Shown here: positions 47,375-58,425 of the stretch, piece after piece | Layout of the letters: each line of letters begins with the position of its first letter | How positions within the stretch are numbered: position 1 is the first letter of the stretch | Origin: Desmodus rotundus | Taxonomy: Eukaryota; Chordata; Mammalia; Chiroptera; Phyllostomidae | Assembly: GCF_022682495.2 (NCBI RefSeq) | Contig: NC_071389.1 | Span: forward strand, 7,183,199-7,247,198 | DNA: 64,000 bases | Direction: 5' to 3' | The notes under the pieces: model-generated | What the model saw: the letters and a program-made list of their open reading frames with translations, nothing else | The model's database searches: none | What the model was told of the DNA's origin: nothing | Made by a program: the position numbers and the translations under genes

Positions 47375-47800
47375 CACTGCCCCCTCCTCCAAAAGATATG
47401 TCTGTATCCTAATCTCTAGAATGTGATCGAATGTGGAAAGAGGATTTGGCAGGTGTGATTAAGTTAAAAATCTGGATCATCTTAGGCTATCCCAGTAGAC
47501 TTCCAACCCAAGGACATGTGCCTTTATAAAAGGAGACAGACCTGCAGAGATGACAGAGATGGAGCCAAAGCCACGTGACGACAGAGTCAGAGGTAGGAGT
47601 GCCGCCATCCCAGGCCGAGAGCTCCTGGGGCCACCAGAAGCTGGGGGAGTGACTCCCCTTTAGAGCCTTCAGGGGGGAGTGTGGTGGGCCTGCACCTTGA
47701 CCTTTGGACTTCTGGCCTCTAGAATTGTGAGAGAATAAATTTCTGTTGCTCTAAGCCAAATTGGTGGTAATTGGTTACAGTAGCCGCAGGAAGTAAGTAC
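47375..47800 (+). mobile_element. ERVL-MaLR (MLT1-like) LTR
   Basis: Nearly complete LTR: tgtatcctaatctctagaat, gattaagttaaaaatctgga, gggagtgactcccctttaga, ttctggcctctagaattgtg, then gagaataaatttctgttgct. Confidence 0.8.
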
Positions 47801-48267
47801 ACCCTCCTTCTCCATTTGCCAGCTGCCTCACCTGGAGCACATTTCTTATGGCTCCTGAGCCTTGGCTTCCACATCTGTGAACCGGGGACACTCAGGGGCT
47901 GCGTGAGTATTGATGAAATGTCGCAGGTGAAGCTCTCAGAGGAAGGCCCGGCCCCCCTCAGGTCCCCTCACCTGATAGGGAGCATTTGAGGTTACATTAC
48001 CAAAGAATCCGGGGCCTGAGCAGTTCTGTCTTCCTGCAGGGGCACCGAGGAACTTTAGGTGCTCCCACACCAGCCTCTATGGTTCGTCACACCCGAGACA
48101 GGGCCCTGGCTCTCCAGGGGCTATCAACGCTGTGCTGTAGGAAATGGTGCCAATGACCCCTTGTGATGTCCTTTGTAACCCCGTGAAAAGGGGTGGCAGG
48201 ATCTCACTGTGGGCAGAGTAGAGAGATTGAAGGTAATGACCCTCCCCCATGTCATCTTTAACACCCC

Positions 48268-48490
48268 ATGGTCAGACCACAGACTCTGAGGTCAGGTTCC
48301 CTGGGTTTAGATTCCTGCTCTGTGGTTCACTTGCTGTGTGACCTTGGGCAAGTTAATTTACCTCTCTGTGCCTCAGTTTTCTGACCTGTCAAATGGGCAC
48401 AATATCCATTATGCTACTACCCCTCAGTGGCTGTAAACGCTTAGATGGGTGCTAGAAAAGCCTTGTGCAGTTGCTCAGTAAATGTCAGAC
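48268..48490 (+). mobile_element. MIR SINE, near full length
   Basis: This is the best-preserved sense MIR here: cttgctgtgtgaccttgggc, ctctctgtgcctcagttttc, tcaaatgggcacaatatcc, and the end gcagttgctcagtaaatgtc. Confidence 0.85.
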
Positions 48491-49334
48491 TCAATAAGGA
48501 AGACATTCCTTTGAGTTTGAAACCTAACCAAGTTTCCACTTGAGGCAAGACCGCCTCTTCACTGCTTGCCTCCAAAGGGCAGCTTGTTGCTCAGGGTTTT
48601 CTGGCTAGAGAGTGGAAGGCAGGGAGAGGTAGAGGAGGGCCTTGGCCCTGCCCCTGTGGGCCTGGTTGAACCGGCTTCAAGGTGGGAGCCCTCCCAGGCC
48701 AGGATGGAAATACTGCTTTGGCCCAAACAGTAAGCCACAGGCCTGTTTTCTCAAGGGCCCTGCCCCCTGAATTCTTGGAATTCTTGGCTAAAGGGAATGT
48801 CCCCAAGGGGTCTGTTGCAGGGCTGGGTCAGCAGGCTGCAAGGGCTGACTTACACCACAGGGGGCTCCCGCTGCAGCCCAGGGAGTGGGATGGGGTGGGG
48901 AGGGCAAGCCAGGTCAAGGATTCCTACCGTCCTGTGAGGCCAGAGCATCCTGGTGGGGCTCAGTCCCCACTTCATTTTCCTCAGGAGTTGGTACCCCAGA
49001 ATTTCTCCCTGTGGGGTGGTGGTGGAGAGGGCAGGTGCTACCACACAGCCCCGGTGCACCCCAGGAAGGCAGCTCCGGACCTGCCCCAGGGAGGGAGGGA
49101 GGGACTCAGGGCCCTGCAGAGGGGCAGGGAGTCCCTGGACCGCTGCCCACTTACATGAGATCTGTGTGGGTTTCAGCTTCCCTGAACTCCAGTGTCCTCA
49201 ACAGTAAAACGGGGTTCAAAATATCACCCCCCAGAACAGGGTGGAATTCTAAGTCACCAAACCACCTGCTGGGCGTGGAGTCCCCTGGAGACTCTGATCT
49301 GTTTGCTGCCATATCCCGGAGGCCTGACCCTACG

Positions 49335-49410
49335 TAGACGGATGGATGGGTGAATGATTGGATGAAAGGATGTGTTCACAAACAAACAGAGGGATGACGG
49401 ATGGATGGAA
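49335..49410 (+). repeat. Degenerate tetranucleotide (GGAT)n
   Basis: Scattered gatgg and ggatg units with gaatg interruptions. An old, decayed simple repeat. Confidence 0.65.
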
Positions 49411-49679
49411 AATTTACCCATTGTAAAGAGGAAGGCTTCTTCCATTACCTATGTCCACGAGATTAGGATGTACTGCCACCTGGTGGTGGAGATAACATCT
49501 GAATTTGAGGCACCATGCTCTCCCTTTTTTAGAAGTTAACTATCTCCCATCTACTAGTCTCACCCTTGTCTGAGCTCACTCTTCCCTTTCCGAGGCTCCC
49601 AGGAGCACCCCAAGAGTTGGCTGGGACTGGTACCTTTCCTCTGCAGAGTGATGATGTTATTTCTAAAAGTAAACCCAGG

Positions 49680-49990
49680 GCTTGTTTGGTAAACATTTCC
49701 TGAGCACCTACTTTGTGTCAGATCGTCCCCCAGGTACAAGGGACCCAGGGGAGAATAAGAAGGGTCTCCATGGAGCCGACTCTAACAAGGGTAAATGAGA
49801 GGAAACCAAACAGACAGGGTGATTTCGCAGGGACAGAGCACAGGGCCAGGGAATGACTCAGGGGGCTTCTTACATTTTCCTAATCAGAGAAAACCTCCCT
49901 AAGAAGGTAAAACCTGAGCCCAGGCCCATCCAACAGATGAGAAGGCCCCGGCCCTACAGAGGCCGGGATAGGTCATTCTAAGCTGACAGG
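49680..49990 (-). mobile_element. L2 LINE 3' region
   Basis: Antisense L2: ggtaaacatttcctgagcac, ctactttgtgtcagatcgtc, aaacagacagggtgatttcg. Confidence 0.6.
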
Positions 49991-50369
49991 AATAGGGTGA
50001 GGCAGGGGAGGCACTTGCCCCAGGATCCATATTTAAAGGGCCACCAGGTCAGTGTCCGGCGTTTTCAGAGCAACCAACTGCAGCCTGTCTGCCTCGCACT
50101 GTCTCCCATAAAAAGACTAAGCCGGCTGTCTAGCCATCTCCCTTTGTCTCATAACCACGTCCACCAACGACAATGCGAATTCACCAGCTGCCCGCCTGAA
50201 CAGATTGAAGGCCAAGGGGAAAGACAGCAGAGAAGTGAGGCATTGCCGAACAGAAGCTAACGTGGAGCTGAGCAACAGATGCGCTTCAGGACCTTCTCTT
50301 GCTCCGGCCCACAAAGGAGACTGGAAGCCTTAGACTTGGCTTTGCAGATAGGTTGAAGTTCCCTGCTCA

Positions 50370-50755
50370 AAAGTGGTATGGGCAACCCTCCTCATTCGCA
50401 AAACCAGTACTTGCGAACGCGCTCACTTGCTGAATTGGGTTTGTCACCCCAGCGCTAACATTCCTGGGGCTTTCGAAGTCGTTTGCAGGTGTGCACACGC
50501 ACGGGTCGGCAAAATACGTGGGTTGCCTGACACTCGTGTTCCCATCTGAGGCTGAACTAGGCCGTGCTCTGCCTTCTTGTTTTCTCTCTCCTACTGGAAA
50601 CAGGTCTCTTTGGCGCCCCAGTCTCTGCAGTTTTGTGTTTTTTCTTGATGATTTCACTGTTTAAAATGAACCCCACGGGTAGGGCAGAAGCGCTGTCTAG
50701 TGTTCCTAAGTGGGAGAGGGCTACGGTAGCCAACACGGTGTGGTGTGAGTAACAG
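50370..50755 (+). mobile_element. Tigger-type (pogo/TcMar) DNA transposon, 5' remnant
   Basis: The left part is Tigger-like (cctcctcattcgcaaaacca). From about 50648 the text gatttcactgtttaaaatg leads into the first codons of a transposase-like frame, where gcgctgtctagtgttcctaa matches the conserved Tigger start region. The frame runs about 30 codons from the ATG at 50667 and stops at about 50752. An L1 piece follows almost directly, so the rest of the transposon is lost. Confidence 0.6.
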
Positions 50756-50756
50756 A

Positions 50757-52225
50757 AGGGAAAATAGGTCAAGGAATGGAATAGAGAGGTAGAGCCAGAT
50801 ACATACGGCCAACTGATCTTTGGCAAAGGAGCAAAGGCAACACAATGGAGAAAAGATAGTCTCTTCAACAAATGGTGCCGGAACACATGCAAAAAAAAAA
50901 AAAATCTACACAGAGACCTGATATTCTTCACCAGAATTAACTCAAAATGGACCATAGACCTAAATATAAAATGCAATACTACAAACCTCCTAGGAGATAG
51001 TGTAGGAGAAAACCTAGGTGACCTTGGGTACAGGGATGACTTTTTAGGTACAACACCGAAGGCAGGATCCGTGAGAGAGAGAACTGTCGAGCTGGGCTGG
51101 ACTTCATTAAAAGTCAACATTTCTGCTCTCTGAAAGACAATGTTCAAACACTGAGAAGACGAGCCATGGACTTGGAGAAACATTGGCAATGGACACATCT
51201 GATAAAGGAGTCCAAAACATACAAAGTCTTAAAACTCAACAACAAAAATAGAACAATCTGTTTTTTAAAAGGCCTGAACATACACCTCACCAAAGAAGAT
51301 AAATACTAGTAGATGAGCCTGTGAAGAGACGTTGGACACGGCATGTCGTCAGGGAGCAGCACGTTAAAACAACAATGAGACACCTGCTGGAATGGCCCCA
51401 ATCCAAACCAGTGAAACACCCCATGCTGGCGGGGACGTGGGGCAGCAGGAGTCTCATTCATTGCTCGTGGGAATGCAGCCACCTTGGAAGACCGCTTGGC
51501 AGTTTCTTATGAAATATACCCTTACCATATGATGCCGTAATTGTGCTCCTTAGTATTTACCTGAATAAATGGAAAACACGTCCGCACAAACACCAACACA
51601 CAGATGTCTATAGCAGCTTTATTCATAATTGCCAAACTTGGAAGCAACCAAGGTGTTCCTTGGTAAGTGAACAGATCAAATGAACAGTGGTCCAGCCAGC
51701 CAAAGGAATACTATTCAGTGTTAAAAATAAATGAACTATCAAGCCACGAAAAGGAACCTTCAGGGCGTATTGCTAGTGAAAGAAGCCAGTGTACAAATGC
51801 TGCATCCTATACGACTTCAACTGTAGGACATTCTGGAAAGGGTGGTGCTATGGAGACAGTAAAGGACTAGTGGGTGCCAGGGCTTAGGCAGGAGGGAGGG
51901 CTTAGGAGGAGGCAGAGCACAGGAGTCTTGAGGCAGTGGTACTATTCTGTAGGATAATACAAAGGTGGATATATGTCATTATACATTTGTCAAAACCCAG
52001 AGAACGCTCACCAGCAAGGGCAGAAACTAGTGCAAACATTGGGTGATAAGATGTATAGGGTGGTTAATTGTAACAAAGGTACCAGCTGGTGCAGGATGTT
52101 GAGAGTGGGGGAACGCTGCATGTGTGGGGGGCAGGGGTCCATGGGAACGCTCTGTACTTTCCGCTCAACTTCGCTGTGAACCTAAAACTGCTCTAAAAAT
52201 AAAGTTTATTAATTAAAAAGAAAAA
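50757..52225 (+). mobile_element. L1 LINE, 5'-truncated (end of ORF2 plus 3' UTR)
   Basis: Sense L1M-type copy of about 1.5 kb. It starts within ORF2 (gatctttggcaaaggagcaa, ggaccatagacctaaatata, then tctatagcagctttattcat) and passes into a 3' UTR that ends taaaactgctctaaaaataa with a short A-rich tail. Many stops and frame breaks show it is dead. Confidence 0.85.
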
Positions 52226-52517
52226 ATGTAAGAGGAAAGGCCAGGCAGGTGTGCTTCCTTTAAAAGATTTGAGTTTTCCAATGTCAAGGTTCGTCAGCTG
52301 AGATGCAAACTTACTGCGTGCACTCCATTTTCTGTGCCCTTCCCACGGGATGTCAGAAGCAAGGGGAATCAACGCTCACACGAGGTTCATTCTATTTGCT
52401 TCATCTCTGACTCTAGGCAAAGTAGCTCATGCTTTCCGACATGTACCCATGGAACTGGGGCAGGGTAACGTGTTAGTTTGCAAGTCAGGATAACCTCAGA
52501 CCTAGTTCATAGTTCTT

Positions 52518-52730
52518 CTTCTTCTTTTAAAGATTTCACTTACTTATTTTTAGAGAGAGGGGAAGGGAAGGAGAAAGAGAGGGAGAGGAACATCAGTCTG
52601 TGTTTGCCTCTCACGTGCCCTGACTGGGGACATGGCCTGCCACCTAGGCATGTGCCCTGACTGGGAGTTGAACCGGTGACCCTTTGGTTCGCAGACTTGC
52701 CCTCAATCCACTGAGCCACATCAGCCAGGG
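52518..52730 (-). mobile_element. VES-type SINE with target-site duplication
   Basis: This is an antisense full-length copy: tail and agagagaggggaag body first, then the tRNA-like head ending gccaggg. It is flanked by a 16-bp duplication, ctagttcatagttctt at 52502-52517 and ctagtttatagttctt at 52731-52746, 15 of 16 identical. The structure shows ordinary LINE-driven insertion. Confidence 0.9.
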
Positions 52731-52746
52731 CTAGTTTATAGTTCTT

Positions 52747-53589
52747 GACACACTCTTTACACGTCTCCCCTTCACCACCTGGAACAGTGATAAGGTTCGT
52801 CAATAAAGACTGCCGGAGGGGCAGTGACAAAGGACAGGGTTCTCTTCCTGGCTCTGGTGTGCTCCTCTGGCCGAACTCCGAAGTAGGACCAGGTGCCTGC
52901 AGCATGAAACTTCTCCAGCCTGTGGGTCCTGCAGGGAGTGGCATCCCCAGTGCCCGGCCCTGGCTGCACACTATGGCCTGCACACCCAGTGGCCAGCCGC
53001 TTCCCTTGGTACCATTCAGGCAGTTTTGCAGCAGGGCTCCCTTGGCGCCCCTTCCAGTTAGCTATGGCCAGGCCCTCTACGATAAGGTCTTGCCCTGGGA
53101 GAAGTGGCTGTTCATTATATCTTTGACCCCTTGTTTCTGTACCCTGATTGGACCTTGGCTGATACAGCCTCCACAGAATCTGCTGCTTTCTGCTTATCTG
53201 ACCCAATCAGCCCAGCGTCACACTGGTCCTCAGTGTGATGGTTGGTGGAATATCATGATCGTGATCTCTGTACACTATTGACTTCCACAAACTTTGTGTG
53301 TTAGGTAGCACACTATCTACTTCCTGCAAAAGCATGATGGGCCTAGGCCTGAGGCAAGACTGTAAAGGTGTACCGTGGGCCCTGCCAGCCAGAGGCAAAC
53401 AGCTCTGGAATTCCCGACACATCGGAGGGGAGGCAGGCACCTCGGCCAGCTCGGTGGCTGCGTCCCCAGCGCCAGGGGCTGTGTTCACGTGCTCTGACAG
53501 AGATGCTACAGCTGGGGCAGCAGCTGCAGTCGGAGTCACCGCATACGTTTAGGAGAGTTCACAGTCACTCTGCAAGATCGATAACTTCC
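52747..53589 (+). other. Unassigned non-coding stretch
   Basis: I could not place this stretch. It carries open frames of up to about 178 codons, but none resembles a known protein. Parts look like decayed LTR or ERV sequence next to the following remnant. Confidence 0.3.
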
Positions 53590-53980
53590 GCACATTCCAA
53601 ACCGGTGAGTTAAATTGGGGTGCAATGGGTGCTTCTTTTACGTCTTTTATGGTAGCATTAATCTCTGCTGTTCCCTGGGGGATGCGTGCTCTGCTTCTGG
53701 TTTACTCTCTTGGGAGGGAGGGAATGGCCCAGGGCCTTCTGTCCAGTCCTTCCTGTCCCATGGCCTTCATCTCTGAGGTCAGAGAGCCAGTGTGGGAACT
53801 CTGCCGGTTTCTAAGGATGTCTGTTCCAGTTATACATTCAGGGACCAGGGCTACAACAAGTGTCCAAGTCTATGGGCCAACGGGGTGAGCTGGACTTGAG
53901 GCAAGGCTCCGTTGGTCCCCACGGTGGCTGGGGGAAGCCACAGAATTGTTACTGATCCCAGAATCAGTGTCAATTCCCAA
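53590..53980 (-). pseudogene. Possible ERV-L type pol/pro remnant
   Basis: Read on the minus strand, this stretch has the flavour of an old class III endogenous retrovirus between protease and reverse transcriptase, heavily mutated with stops. No LTR pair or intact frame is present. The call rests on remembered pattern only. Confidence 0.35.
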
Positions 53981-53984
53981 CTGG

Positions 53985-54315
53985 TGTGTACACACTTGTC
54001 AGAGTGGCTGTCATCAATAAATCAACAAACAACAAGTGCTAGTGAAGATGTGGGGAAAAGGGAACCCTGGTGCATTGTTTGGATTATAAATTGGGACAGC
54101 CACTGTGGAAAACAATTACAGTTTCCTCAAAAAATTAAACACAGAAGTGCCTTATGACCCAGCAGTCCCACTTTTGGATATTTATCTGAAGAAATCCAAA
54201 ACATTAATTCAAAAATACACATGCGCCCCCAGGTTCCTTGTAACATCATTTACAATAGGAGAGGCATGGAAGCTACCTAAGTGTTCACCAAGAGATAAAC
54301 AGATAAAGAAGGGGT
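53985..54315 (+). mobile_element. L1 LINE fragment (ORF2 end)
   Basis: Sense L1 with acaacaagtgctagtgaaga, tggggaaaagggaaccctgg, agccactgtggaaaacaatt, ccttatgacccagcagtccc. It stops abruptly where the HAL1-like element begins. A closely related fragment occurs at 57785. Confidence 0.8.
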
Positions 54316-56455
54316 GGGTCCGGTCAAGATGGAAGCACAGACACACACGGCTCGCCTCCTCACACAACCACATCAAAGTTACAACTGAAATAGAGAACAA
54401 CCATCACTCAGAACCGTTAGAAATCGAGTTGAATGGAAGTCTGACAACTACAGAGTTAAAGAAACCACATCCATCGAGACTGGTAGGAGGGGTGCAGACA
54501 CGGAATGGGCTGATCTCTCACCCATGTGTGGTGGATGAAAATTTGGGAGGGTTATCTCAGGAGAGAGCAGGCCCAGACCCACACCAGGGCCCCCAGCCCA
54601 GGGTTCCAGTGCCAGGAAGATAAGTCCTCTCAACTTCTGGCTGCAAAAACCAGTGGATATTGAGTTGGTGAAAGAAACTACTGGAGCCCCAAGCAGTTCC
54701 TCTTTAAAAACCCACACACAGACTCACCTACTCAGACTCACTCTCTCTGAGGTCCAGTGCTGGGGTAGCAGCTTGAAAGGAATGAGTGGCATACTGGGAG
54801 TGGCTGAAGTGTCTGGCAACAGGGTAAGCAGAGGCTGCTGTCCCTTTTCTGAGCCCTCCCCCTGCAGATCTGGCAGGCTGGTGCTAAATCTGAGACTCCA
54901 TCAACCTGTCTAACACTGTTTGACCCGCCTTGGAGATCCCCAGAGACTCCACCCCACCCAACTTAGAGGTCCACCCAAGATGCTTTGCCTGCTTCACAGC
55001 TTCGTAAATCCTATCAAACAAGCAACAGGTGACCTCAGTGAGCACCAGGCTGGGTACTAGCAGCAGCCAGGTTTGTTTCACAGCTTGGCTTCACCTGGGA
55101 ATCTCCAAGCTCCCCACAAGTAGCAGCCTTCTCAGATTGCTTTATAGCTCAGGAAGTTCAGCTCTGGGCAAAAACACAGGTAGGGGCTGACTTTGGCTTA
55201 CACCATCTGAGAAAACCAAAGGCCAGCCCACCCAGTGGACAGCTACAGACCATGTTGGAGCACCACCACCATACCACTGCATAGCTGATCCTGCATGAGG
55301 GCAGAGGTTGGTAGTCAGTGGAGCCAGTCAATCCTTACAGCTGGCTGGCCTGGGAAAATCTTTCATTGATAGGCCAACAGCAACCAAGGTTCAAATACAA
55401 GATCAGGTTGTACTCACCCCACACAAAGGGCACATCTCAGGTACCTAGATTGGGTGATAGGGGAGGCTGTGCCACTGGACCCTGCAGGACACCTACTACA
55501 TTAGACCACACTACCAACACAGAGTCAAAGCAGCTCTACCTAATACACAGAAACAAACACAGAGAGGTGCCAAAATGGGGAGAGAAAGGAACACAGTCCA
55601 AATGAAAGAATAGATCAGAACTCCAGAAAAAGAGCTAAACAAAATGGAGATAAACAATCTGTCAAATGAAGAGTTCAAAGCACTGTTTGTAAGGATGCTC
55701 AAGGTACTTAGTGAGGACCTCAGCAGCATAGTACAGACCCAGTCAGAAATGAAAGATGCACTAATTGAAATAAAGAAGACTTTACAGGGAACCAACAGTA
55801 GAATGGATGAAGCTGAGATTCAAATCAATGATTTGAAACATAAGGAACCAAAAAGCAATTAGGCAGAACAAGAAGAAAACAGAATAAAAACACTGAGGAT
55901 AGCATAAATAGCCTGTGCGACAACTTTAAGTGATCCAACATTTGCCTCATGTGGTTGCTAGATGGAAAAGAGAAATAGCAAGAAATTGGAGATCTATCTG
56001 AACAAAACAGTGAAGGAAAACGTCCCTAATTTAGTGAAGGAAAGACATGCAAATCCAGGAAGCACAGAGAACGAATTATGATGGATGCAAAGAGGCCCAC
56101 TCCAAGACACATCATTATTAAAAGGCCGAAGATTAAAGATACAGAGAGAATCTTAAAAGCAAGAGAAAAAAGTGAGTTAGTGGAAGATTGCAAGAGGGGA
56201 GGGGAGAGGGGCAAATGGGTGAAGAGGTGAAGGGATTAAGAAGTACAAATAGATAATTACAGAATAGCCATGGGGATGTAAAGTACAGTATAGGAAACAG
56301 AGTAGCCAAAGAAGTTATATGCATGACCCATGGACATGAACAATAGTGGGGGGATTTCCTGAAGGGGTAGGGGACACTAGGTGGAGGGGAGAAAAGTGGG
56401 GAAAATCAAGACAAATATAATTGAAATATCAATAAAATATAGTTAAAAAAAAAGA
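54316..56455 (+). mobile_element. HAL1-like (ORF1-only, L1-derived) element, copy 1
   Basis: A 2.1-kb element with a 5' region starting near gtcaagatggaagcac, a coding remnant and a 3' UTR with A-rich end. The frame at 55644-55862 (72 codons) reads like the coiled-coil N-terminal half of L1 ORF1p, with NLSNEEFKALFVRML and IEIKKTLQGTNSRMDEAE. No ORF2 (endonuclease or reverse transcriptase) is found; the 3' UTR follows the ORF1 region. The frame is broken after the coiled coil. The family name is from memory of half-L1 elements in mammals. Confidence 0.65.
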
Positions 56456-56459
56456 GTGA

Positions 56460-57784
56460 GCATGTAAGGATTCTTCTCAGCCTCCCTGAGGTGGAGTTCA
56501 GACAGCCCTGGCTGATCCAGGCTGTGGGCAACAGGAGCATCCACTTGGCTGGCCTTGGACACACCCAGGGGCACCATGTGCAGTCTCATGAGCCCTCTCC
56601 AATCTGGCCAGGAGGGTGTGGCTCTGATGCTCTAGACTGCTGGGTGGAGGTGGAGCAACTGGCCCCACTCTCCTATTCCCGGTACAGGGTGACACTTTCC
56701 CTGCTGTTCCTCTGCAGTTCAGAGTCTCACCTGAATGAGCTGGGAGATTTAGCACTGAACAGACAAGTTTCCTTGGTGGTGGGCCACTAGCAACAGATGA
56801 AGACAGCCAGAGCCACCTGATTGGGGGAGCTCTGGGGCTCTTGGAGTCAAAGTGTCAGAAGAGGGGGTTGGAAAGGTGTGTGTCCTGAGTCCGAGACCCA
56901 TGAAGACAGAGTCTGACCCAACTCCACCATGTCTACAGTGAGAAATTGAGGGAGGGCCAAGAGAAATCAAAGATGAGTAGCAAGGACTATTTCTGTTCTC
57001 AGACACAGAACCAACTCAAAGTGACCTAAATGAGAGAGAACGTTTTGGCCAGTGGGATCAATGAGAATTGGTGTGATGCAGGCACTCAGACAATGCCATC
57101 AGCTACCTTGTCGTCTTTCCTCTTCTGTGCTTCTCTCTGTTTCCTTTCCCTTGTGCACAGGGCGGCCCTGACCAACTCCATACTTACATTGTCCCAGGGT
57201 CATTACTATGGATTTGCCTCATTCTCAGTGGTCCCAGCAGAAATTGCATTACAACTCTGTGGCTCTCTGAGGGGCTTTCTGAATGGTGGAGCCAGGTGCT
57301 ACCACCAAGGGAATGGAATGATCCGACTGACCAGATGCAGGTCCCATGCCATCCCTGGAGTGGAAGGTGGGGTCAGCTCCCCCTGGCCCTTGAACTGGTG
57401 ATGGGGAAGGGTGGGACTACTTCCCTCACATCAACACTTACTCTACTGGGTGGGTGCCAACACTCACTCTGCTACAGAAGCCAAACTGCATCCTGAGTGA
57501 AGGTGCATGGAAGTGGCAAGAGATGTCAAGGACCCCTGGGCAAGCTGAATACCAGCCACTTAGGAGTAAAAATTCCTTTATTTGCCTGACACAGGTTCCA
57601 ATTCTGGCCCTAGCTGGTCTTCAGGAGACTCTGTTCCTGGTTGGCCAGTGGCCTTTCTACACCAAGGTCCAAGTTTACTGCACACAGACTCCTTGAATGT
57701 CTTTAACCCGCTTTCAGTTGAATGTTGTGCTGAAACTTGGCATAGACTGTAATCCACTGGGTAACTTGGGGTCTATTCATAGCA
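56460..57784 (+). other. Unassigned non-coding stretch
   Basis: About 1.3 kb between the first HAL1-like copy and the second L1 fragment. I see no gene and no repeat I can name. Open frames here are short and composition-driven. Confidence 0.4.
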
Positions 57785-58425
57785 GGCGGACTACAAATCA
57801 ACAAACAAGTATCAGCAAAGATGTGGAGAAAAGGGAACCCTCATGCACTGTTGGGATTTTTAGTTGGGGCAGCCACTGTGGGGAACACTATGGAGGTTCT
57901 TCAGAAAATTGAACGTAGATCTGCCATATGACCCAGCAAACCCACGTTTGGGTATTTATCTGAGGAAATCCAAGACTAATTCAGCAATACATAGGTACCC
58001 CTATGTTCACAGTAACATTATTTACAATAGGGGAGGTGTGGAAGAGACCTAAGTATTCACTGAGAGAGAAATGGATGAAGAAGATATGGTACATGCATAC
58101 AACAGAATGTTATTACTCAGCCATATAAGGAAAATGAAATCTCGCCTTTTGCAACAACATGGGTAGACCTAGAGGGTATTACGCTAAGTGAAGCAAGTCA
58201 GACAGGGAAAGACAAATATCACTTGATTTCACTTATATGTGGAATTAAAAAAAACACAAATGAATAAACAAAACAGAAAGAAACTCATAGATACAGAGAA
58301 CATTCTGATGGTTGCCAGATGGGAGGGGTTTGAGTGAAAAAGGGGAAGGAATTAAGATCTGCAAGTTTTCAGTTATAAAAACAGTCACGGAAAGTGAGGA
58401 ATAGCATAGGAAATATAGTCAATAA
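57785..58425 (+). mobile_element. L1 LINE 3' end, left part
   Basis: Sense L1: atcagcaaagatgtggagaa, gggcagccactgtggggaac, ttatttacaataggggaggt, ttttgcaacaacatgggtag, aacattctgatggttgccag. It is cut at 58425 by the second HAL1-like element and resumes at 60368. Confidence 0.9.
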
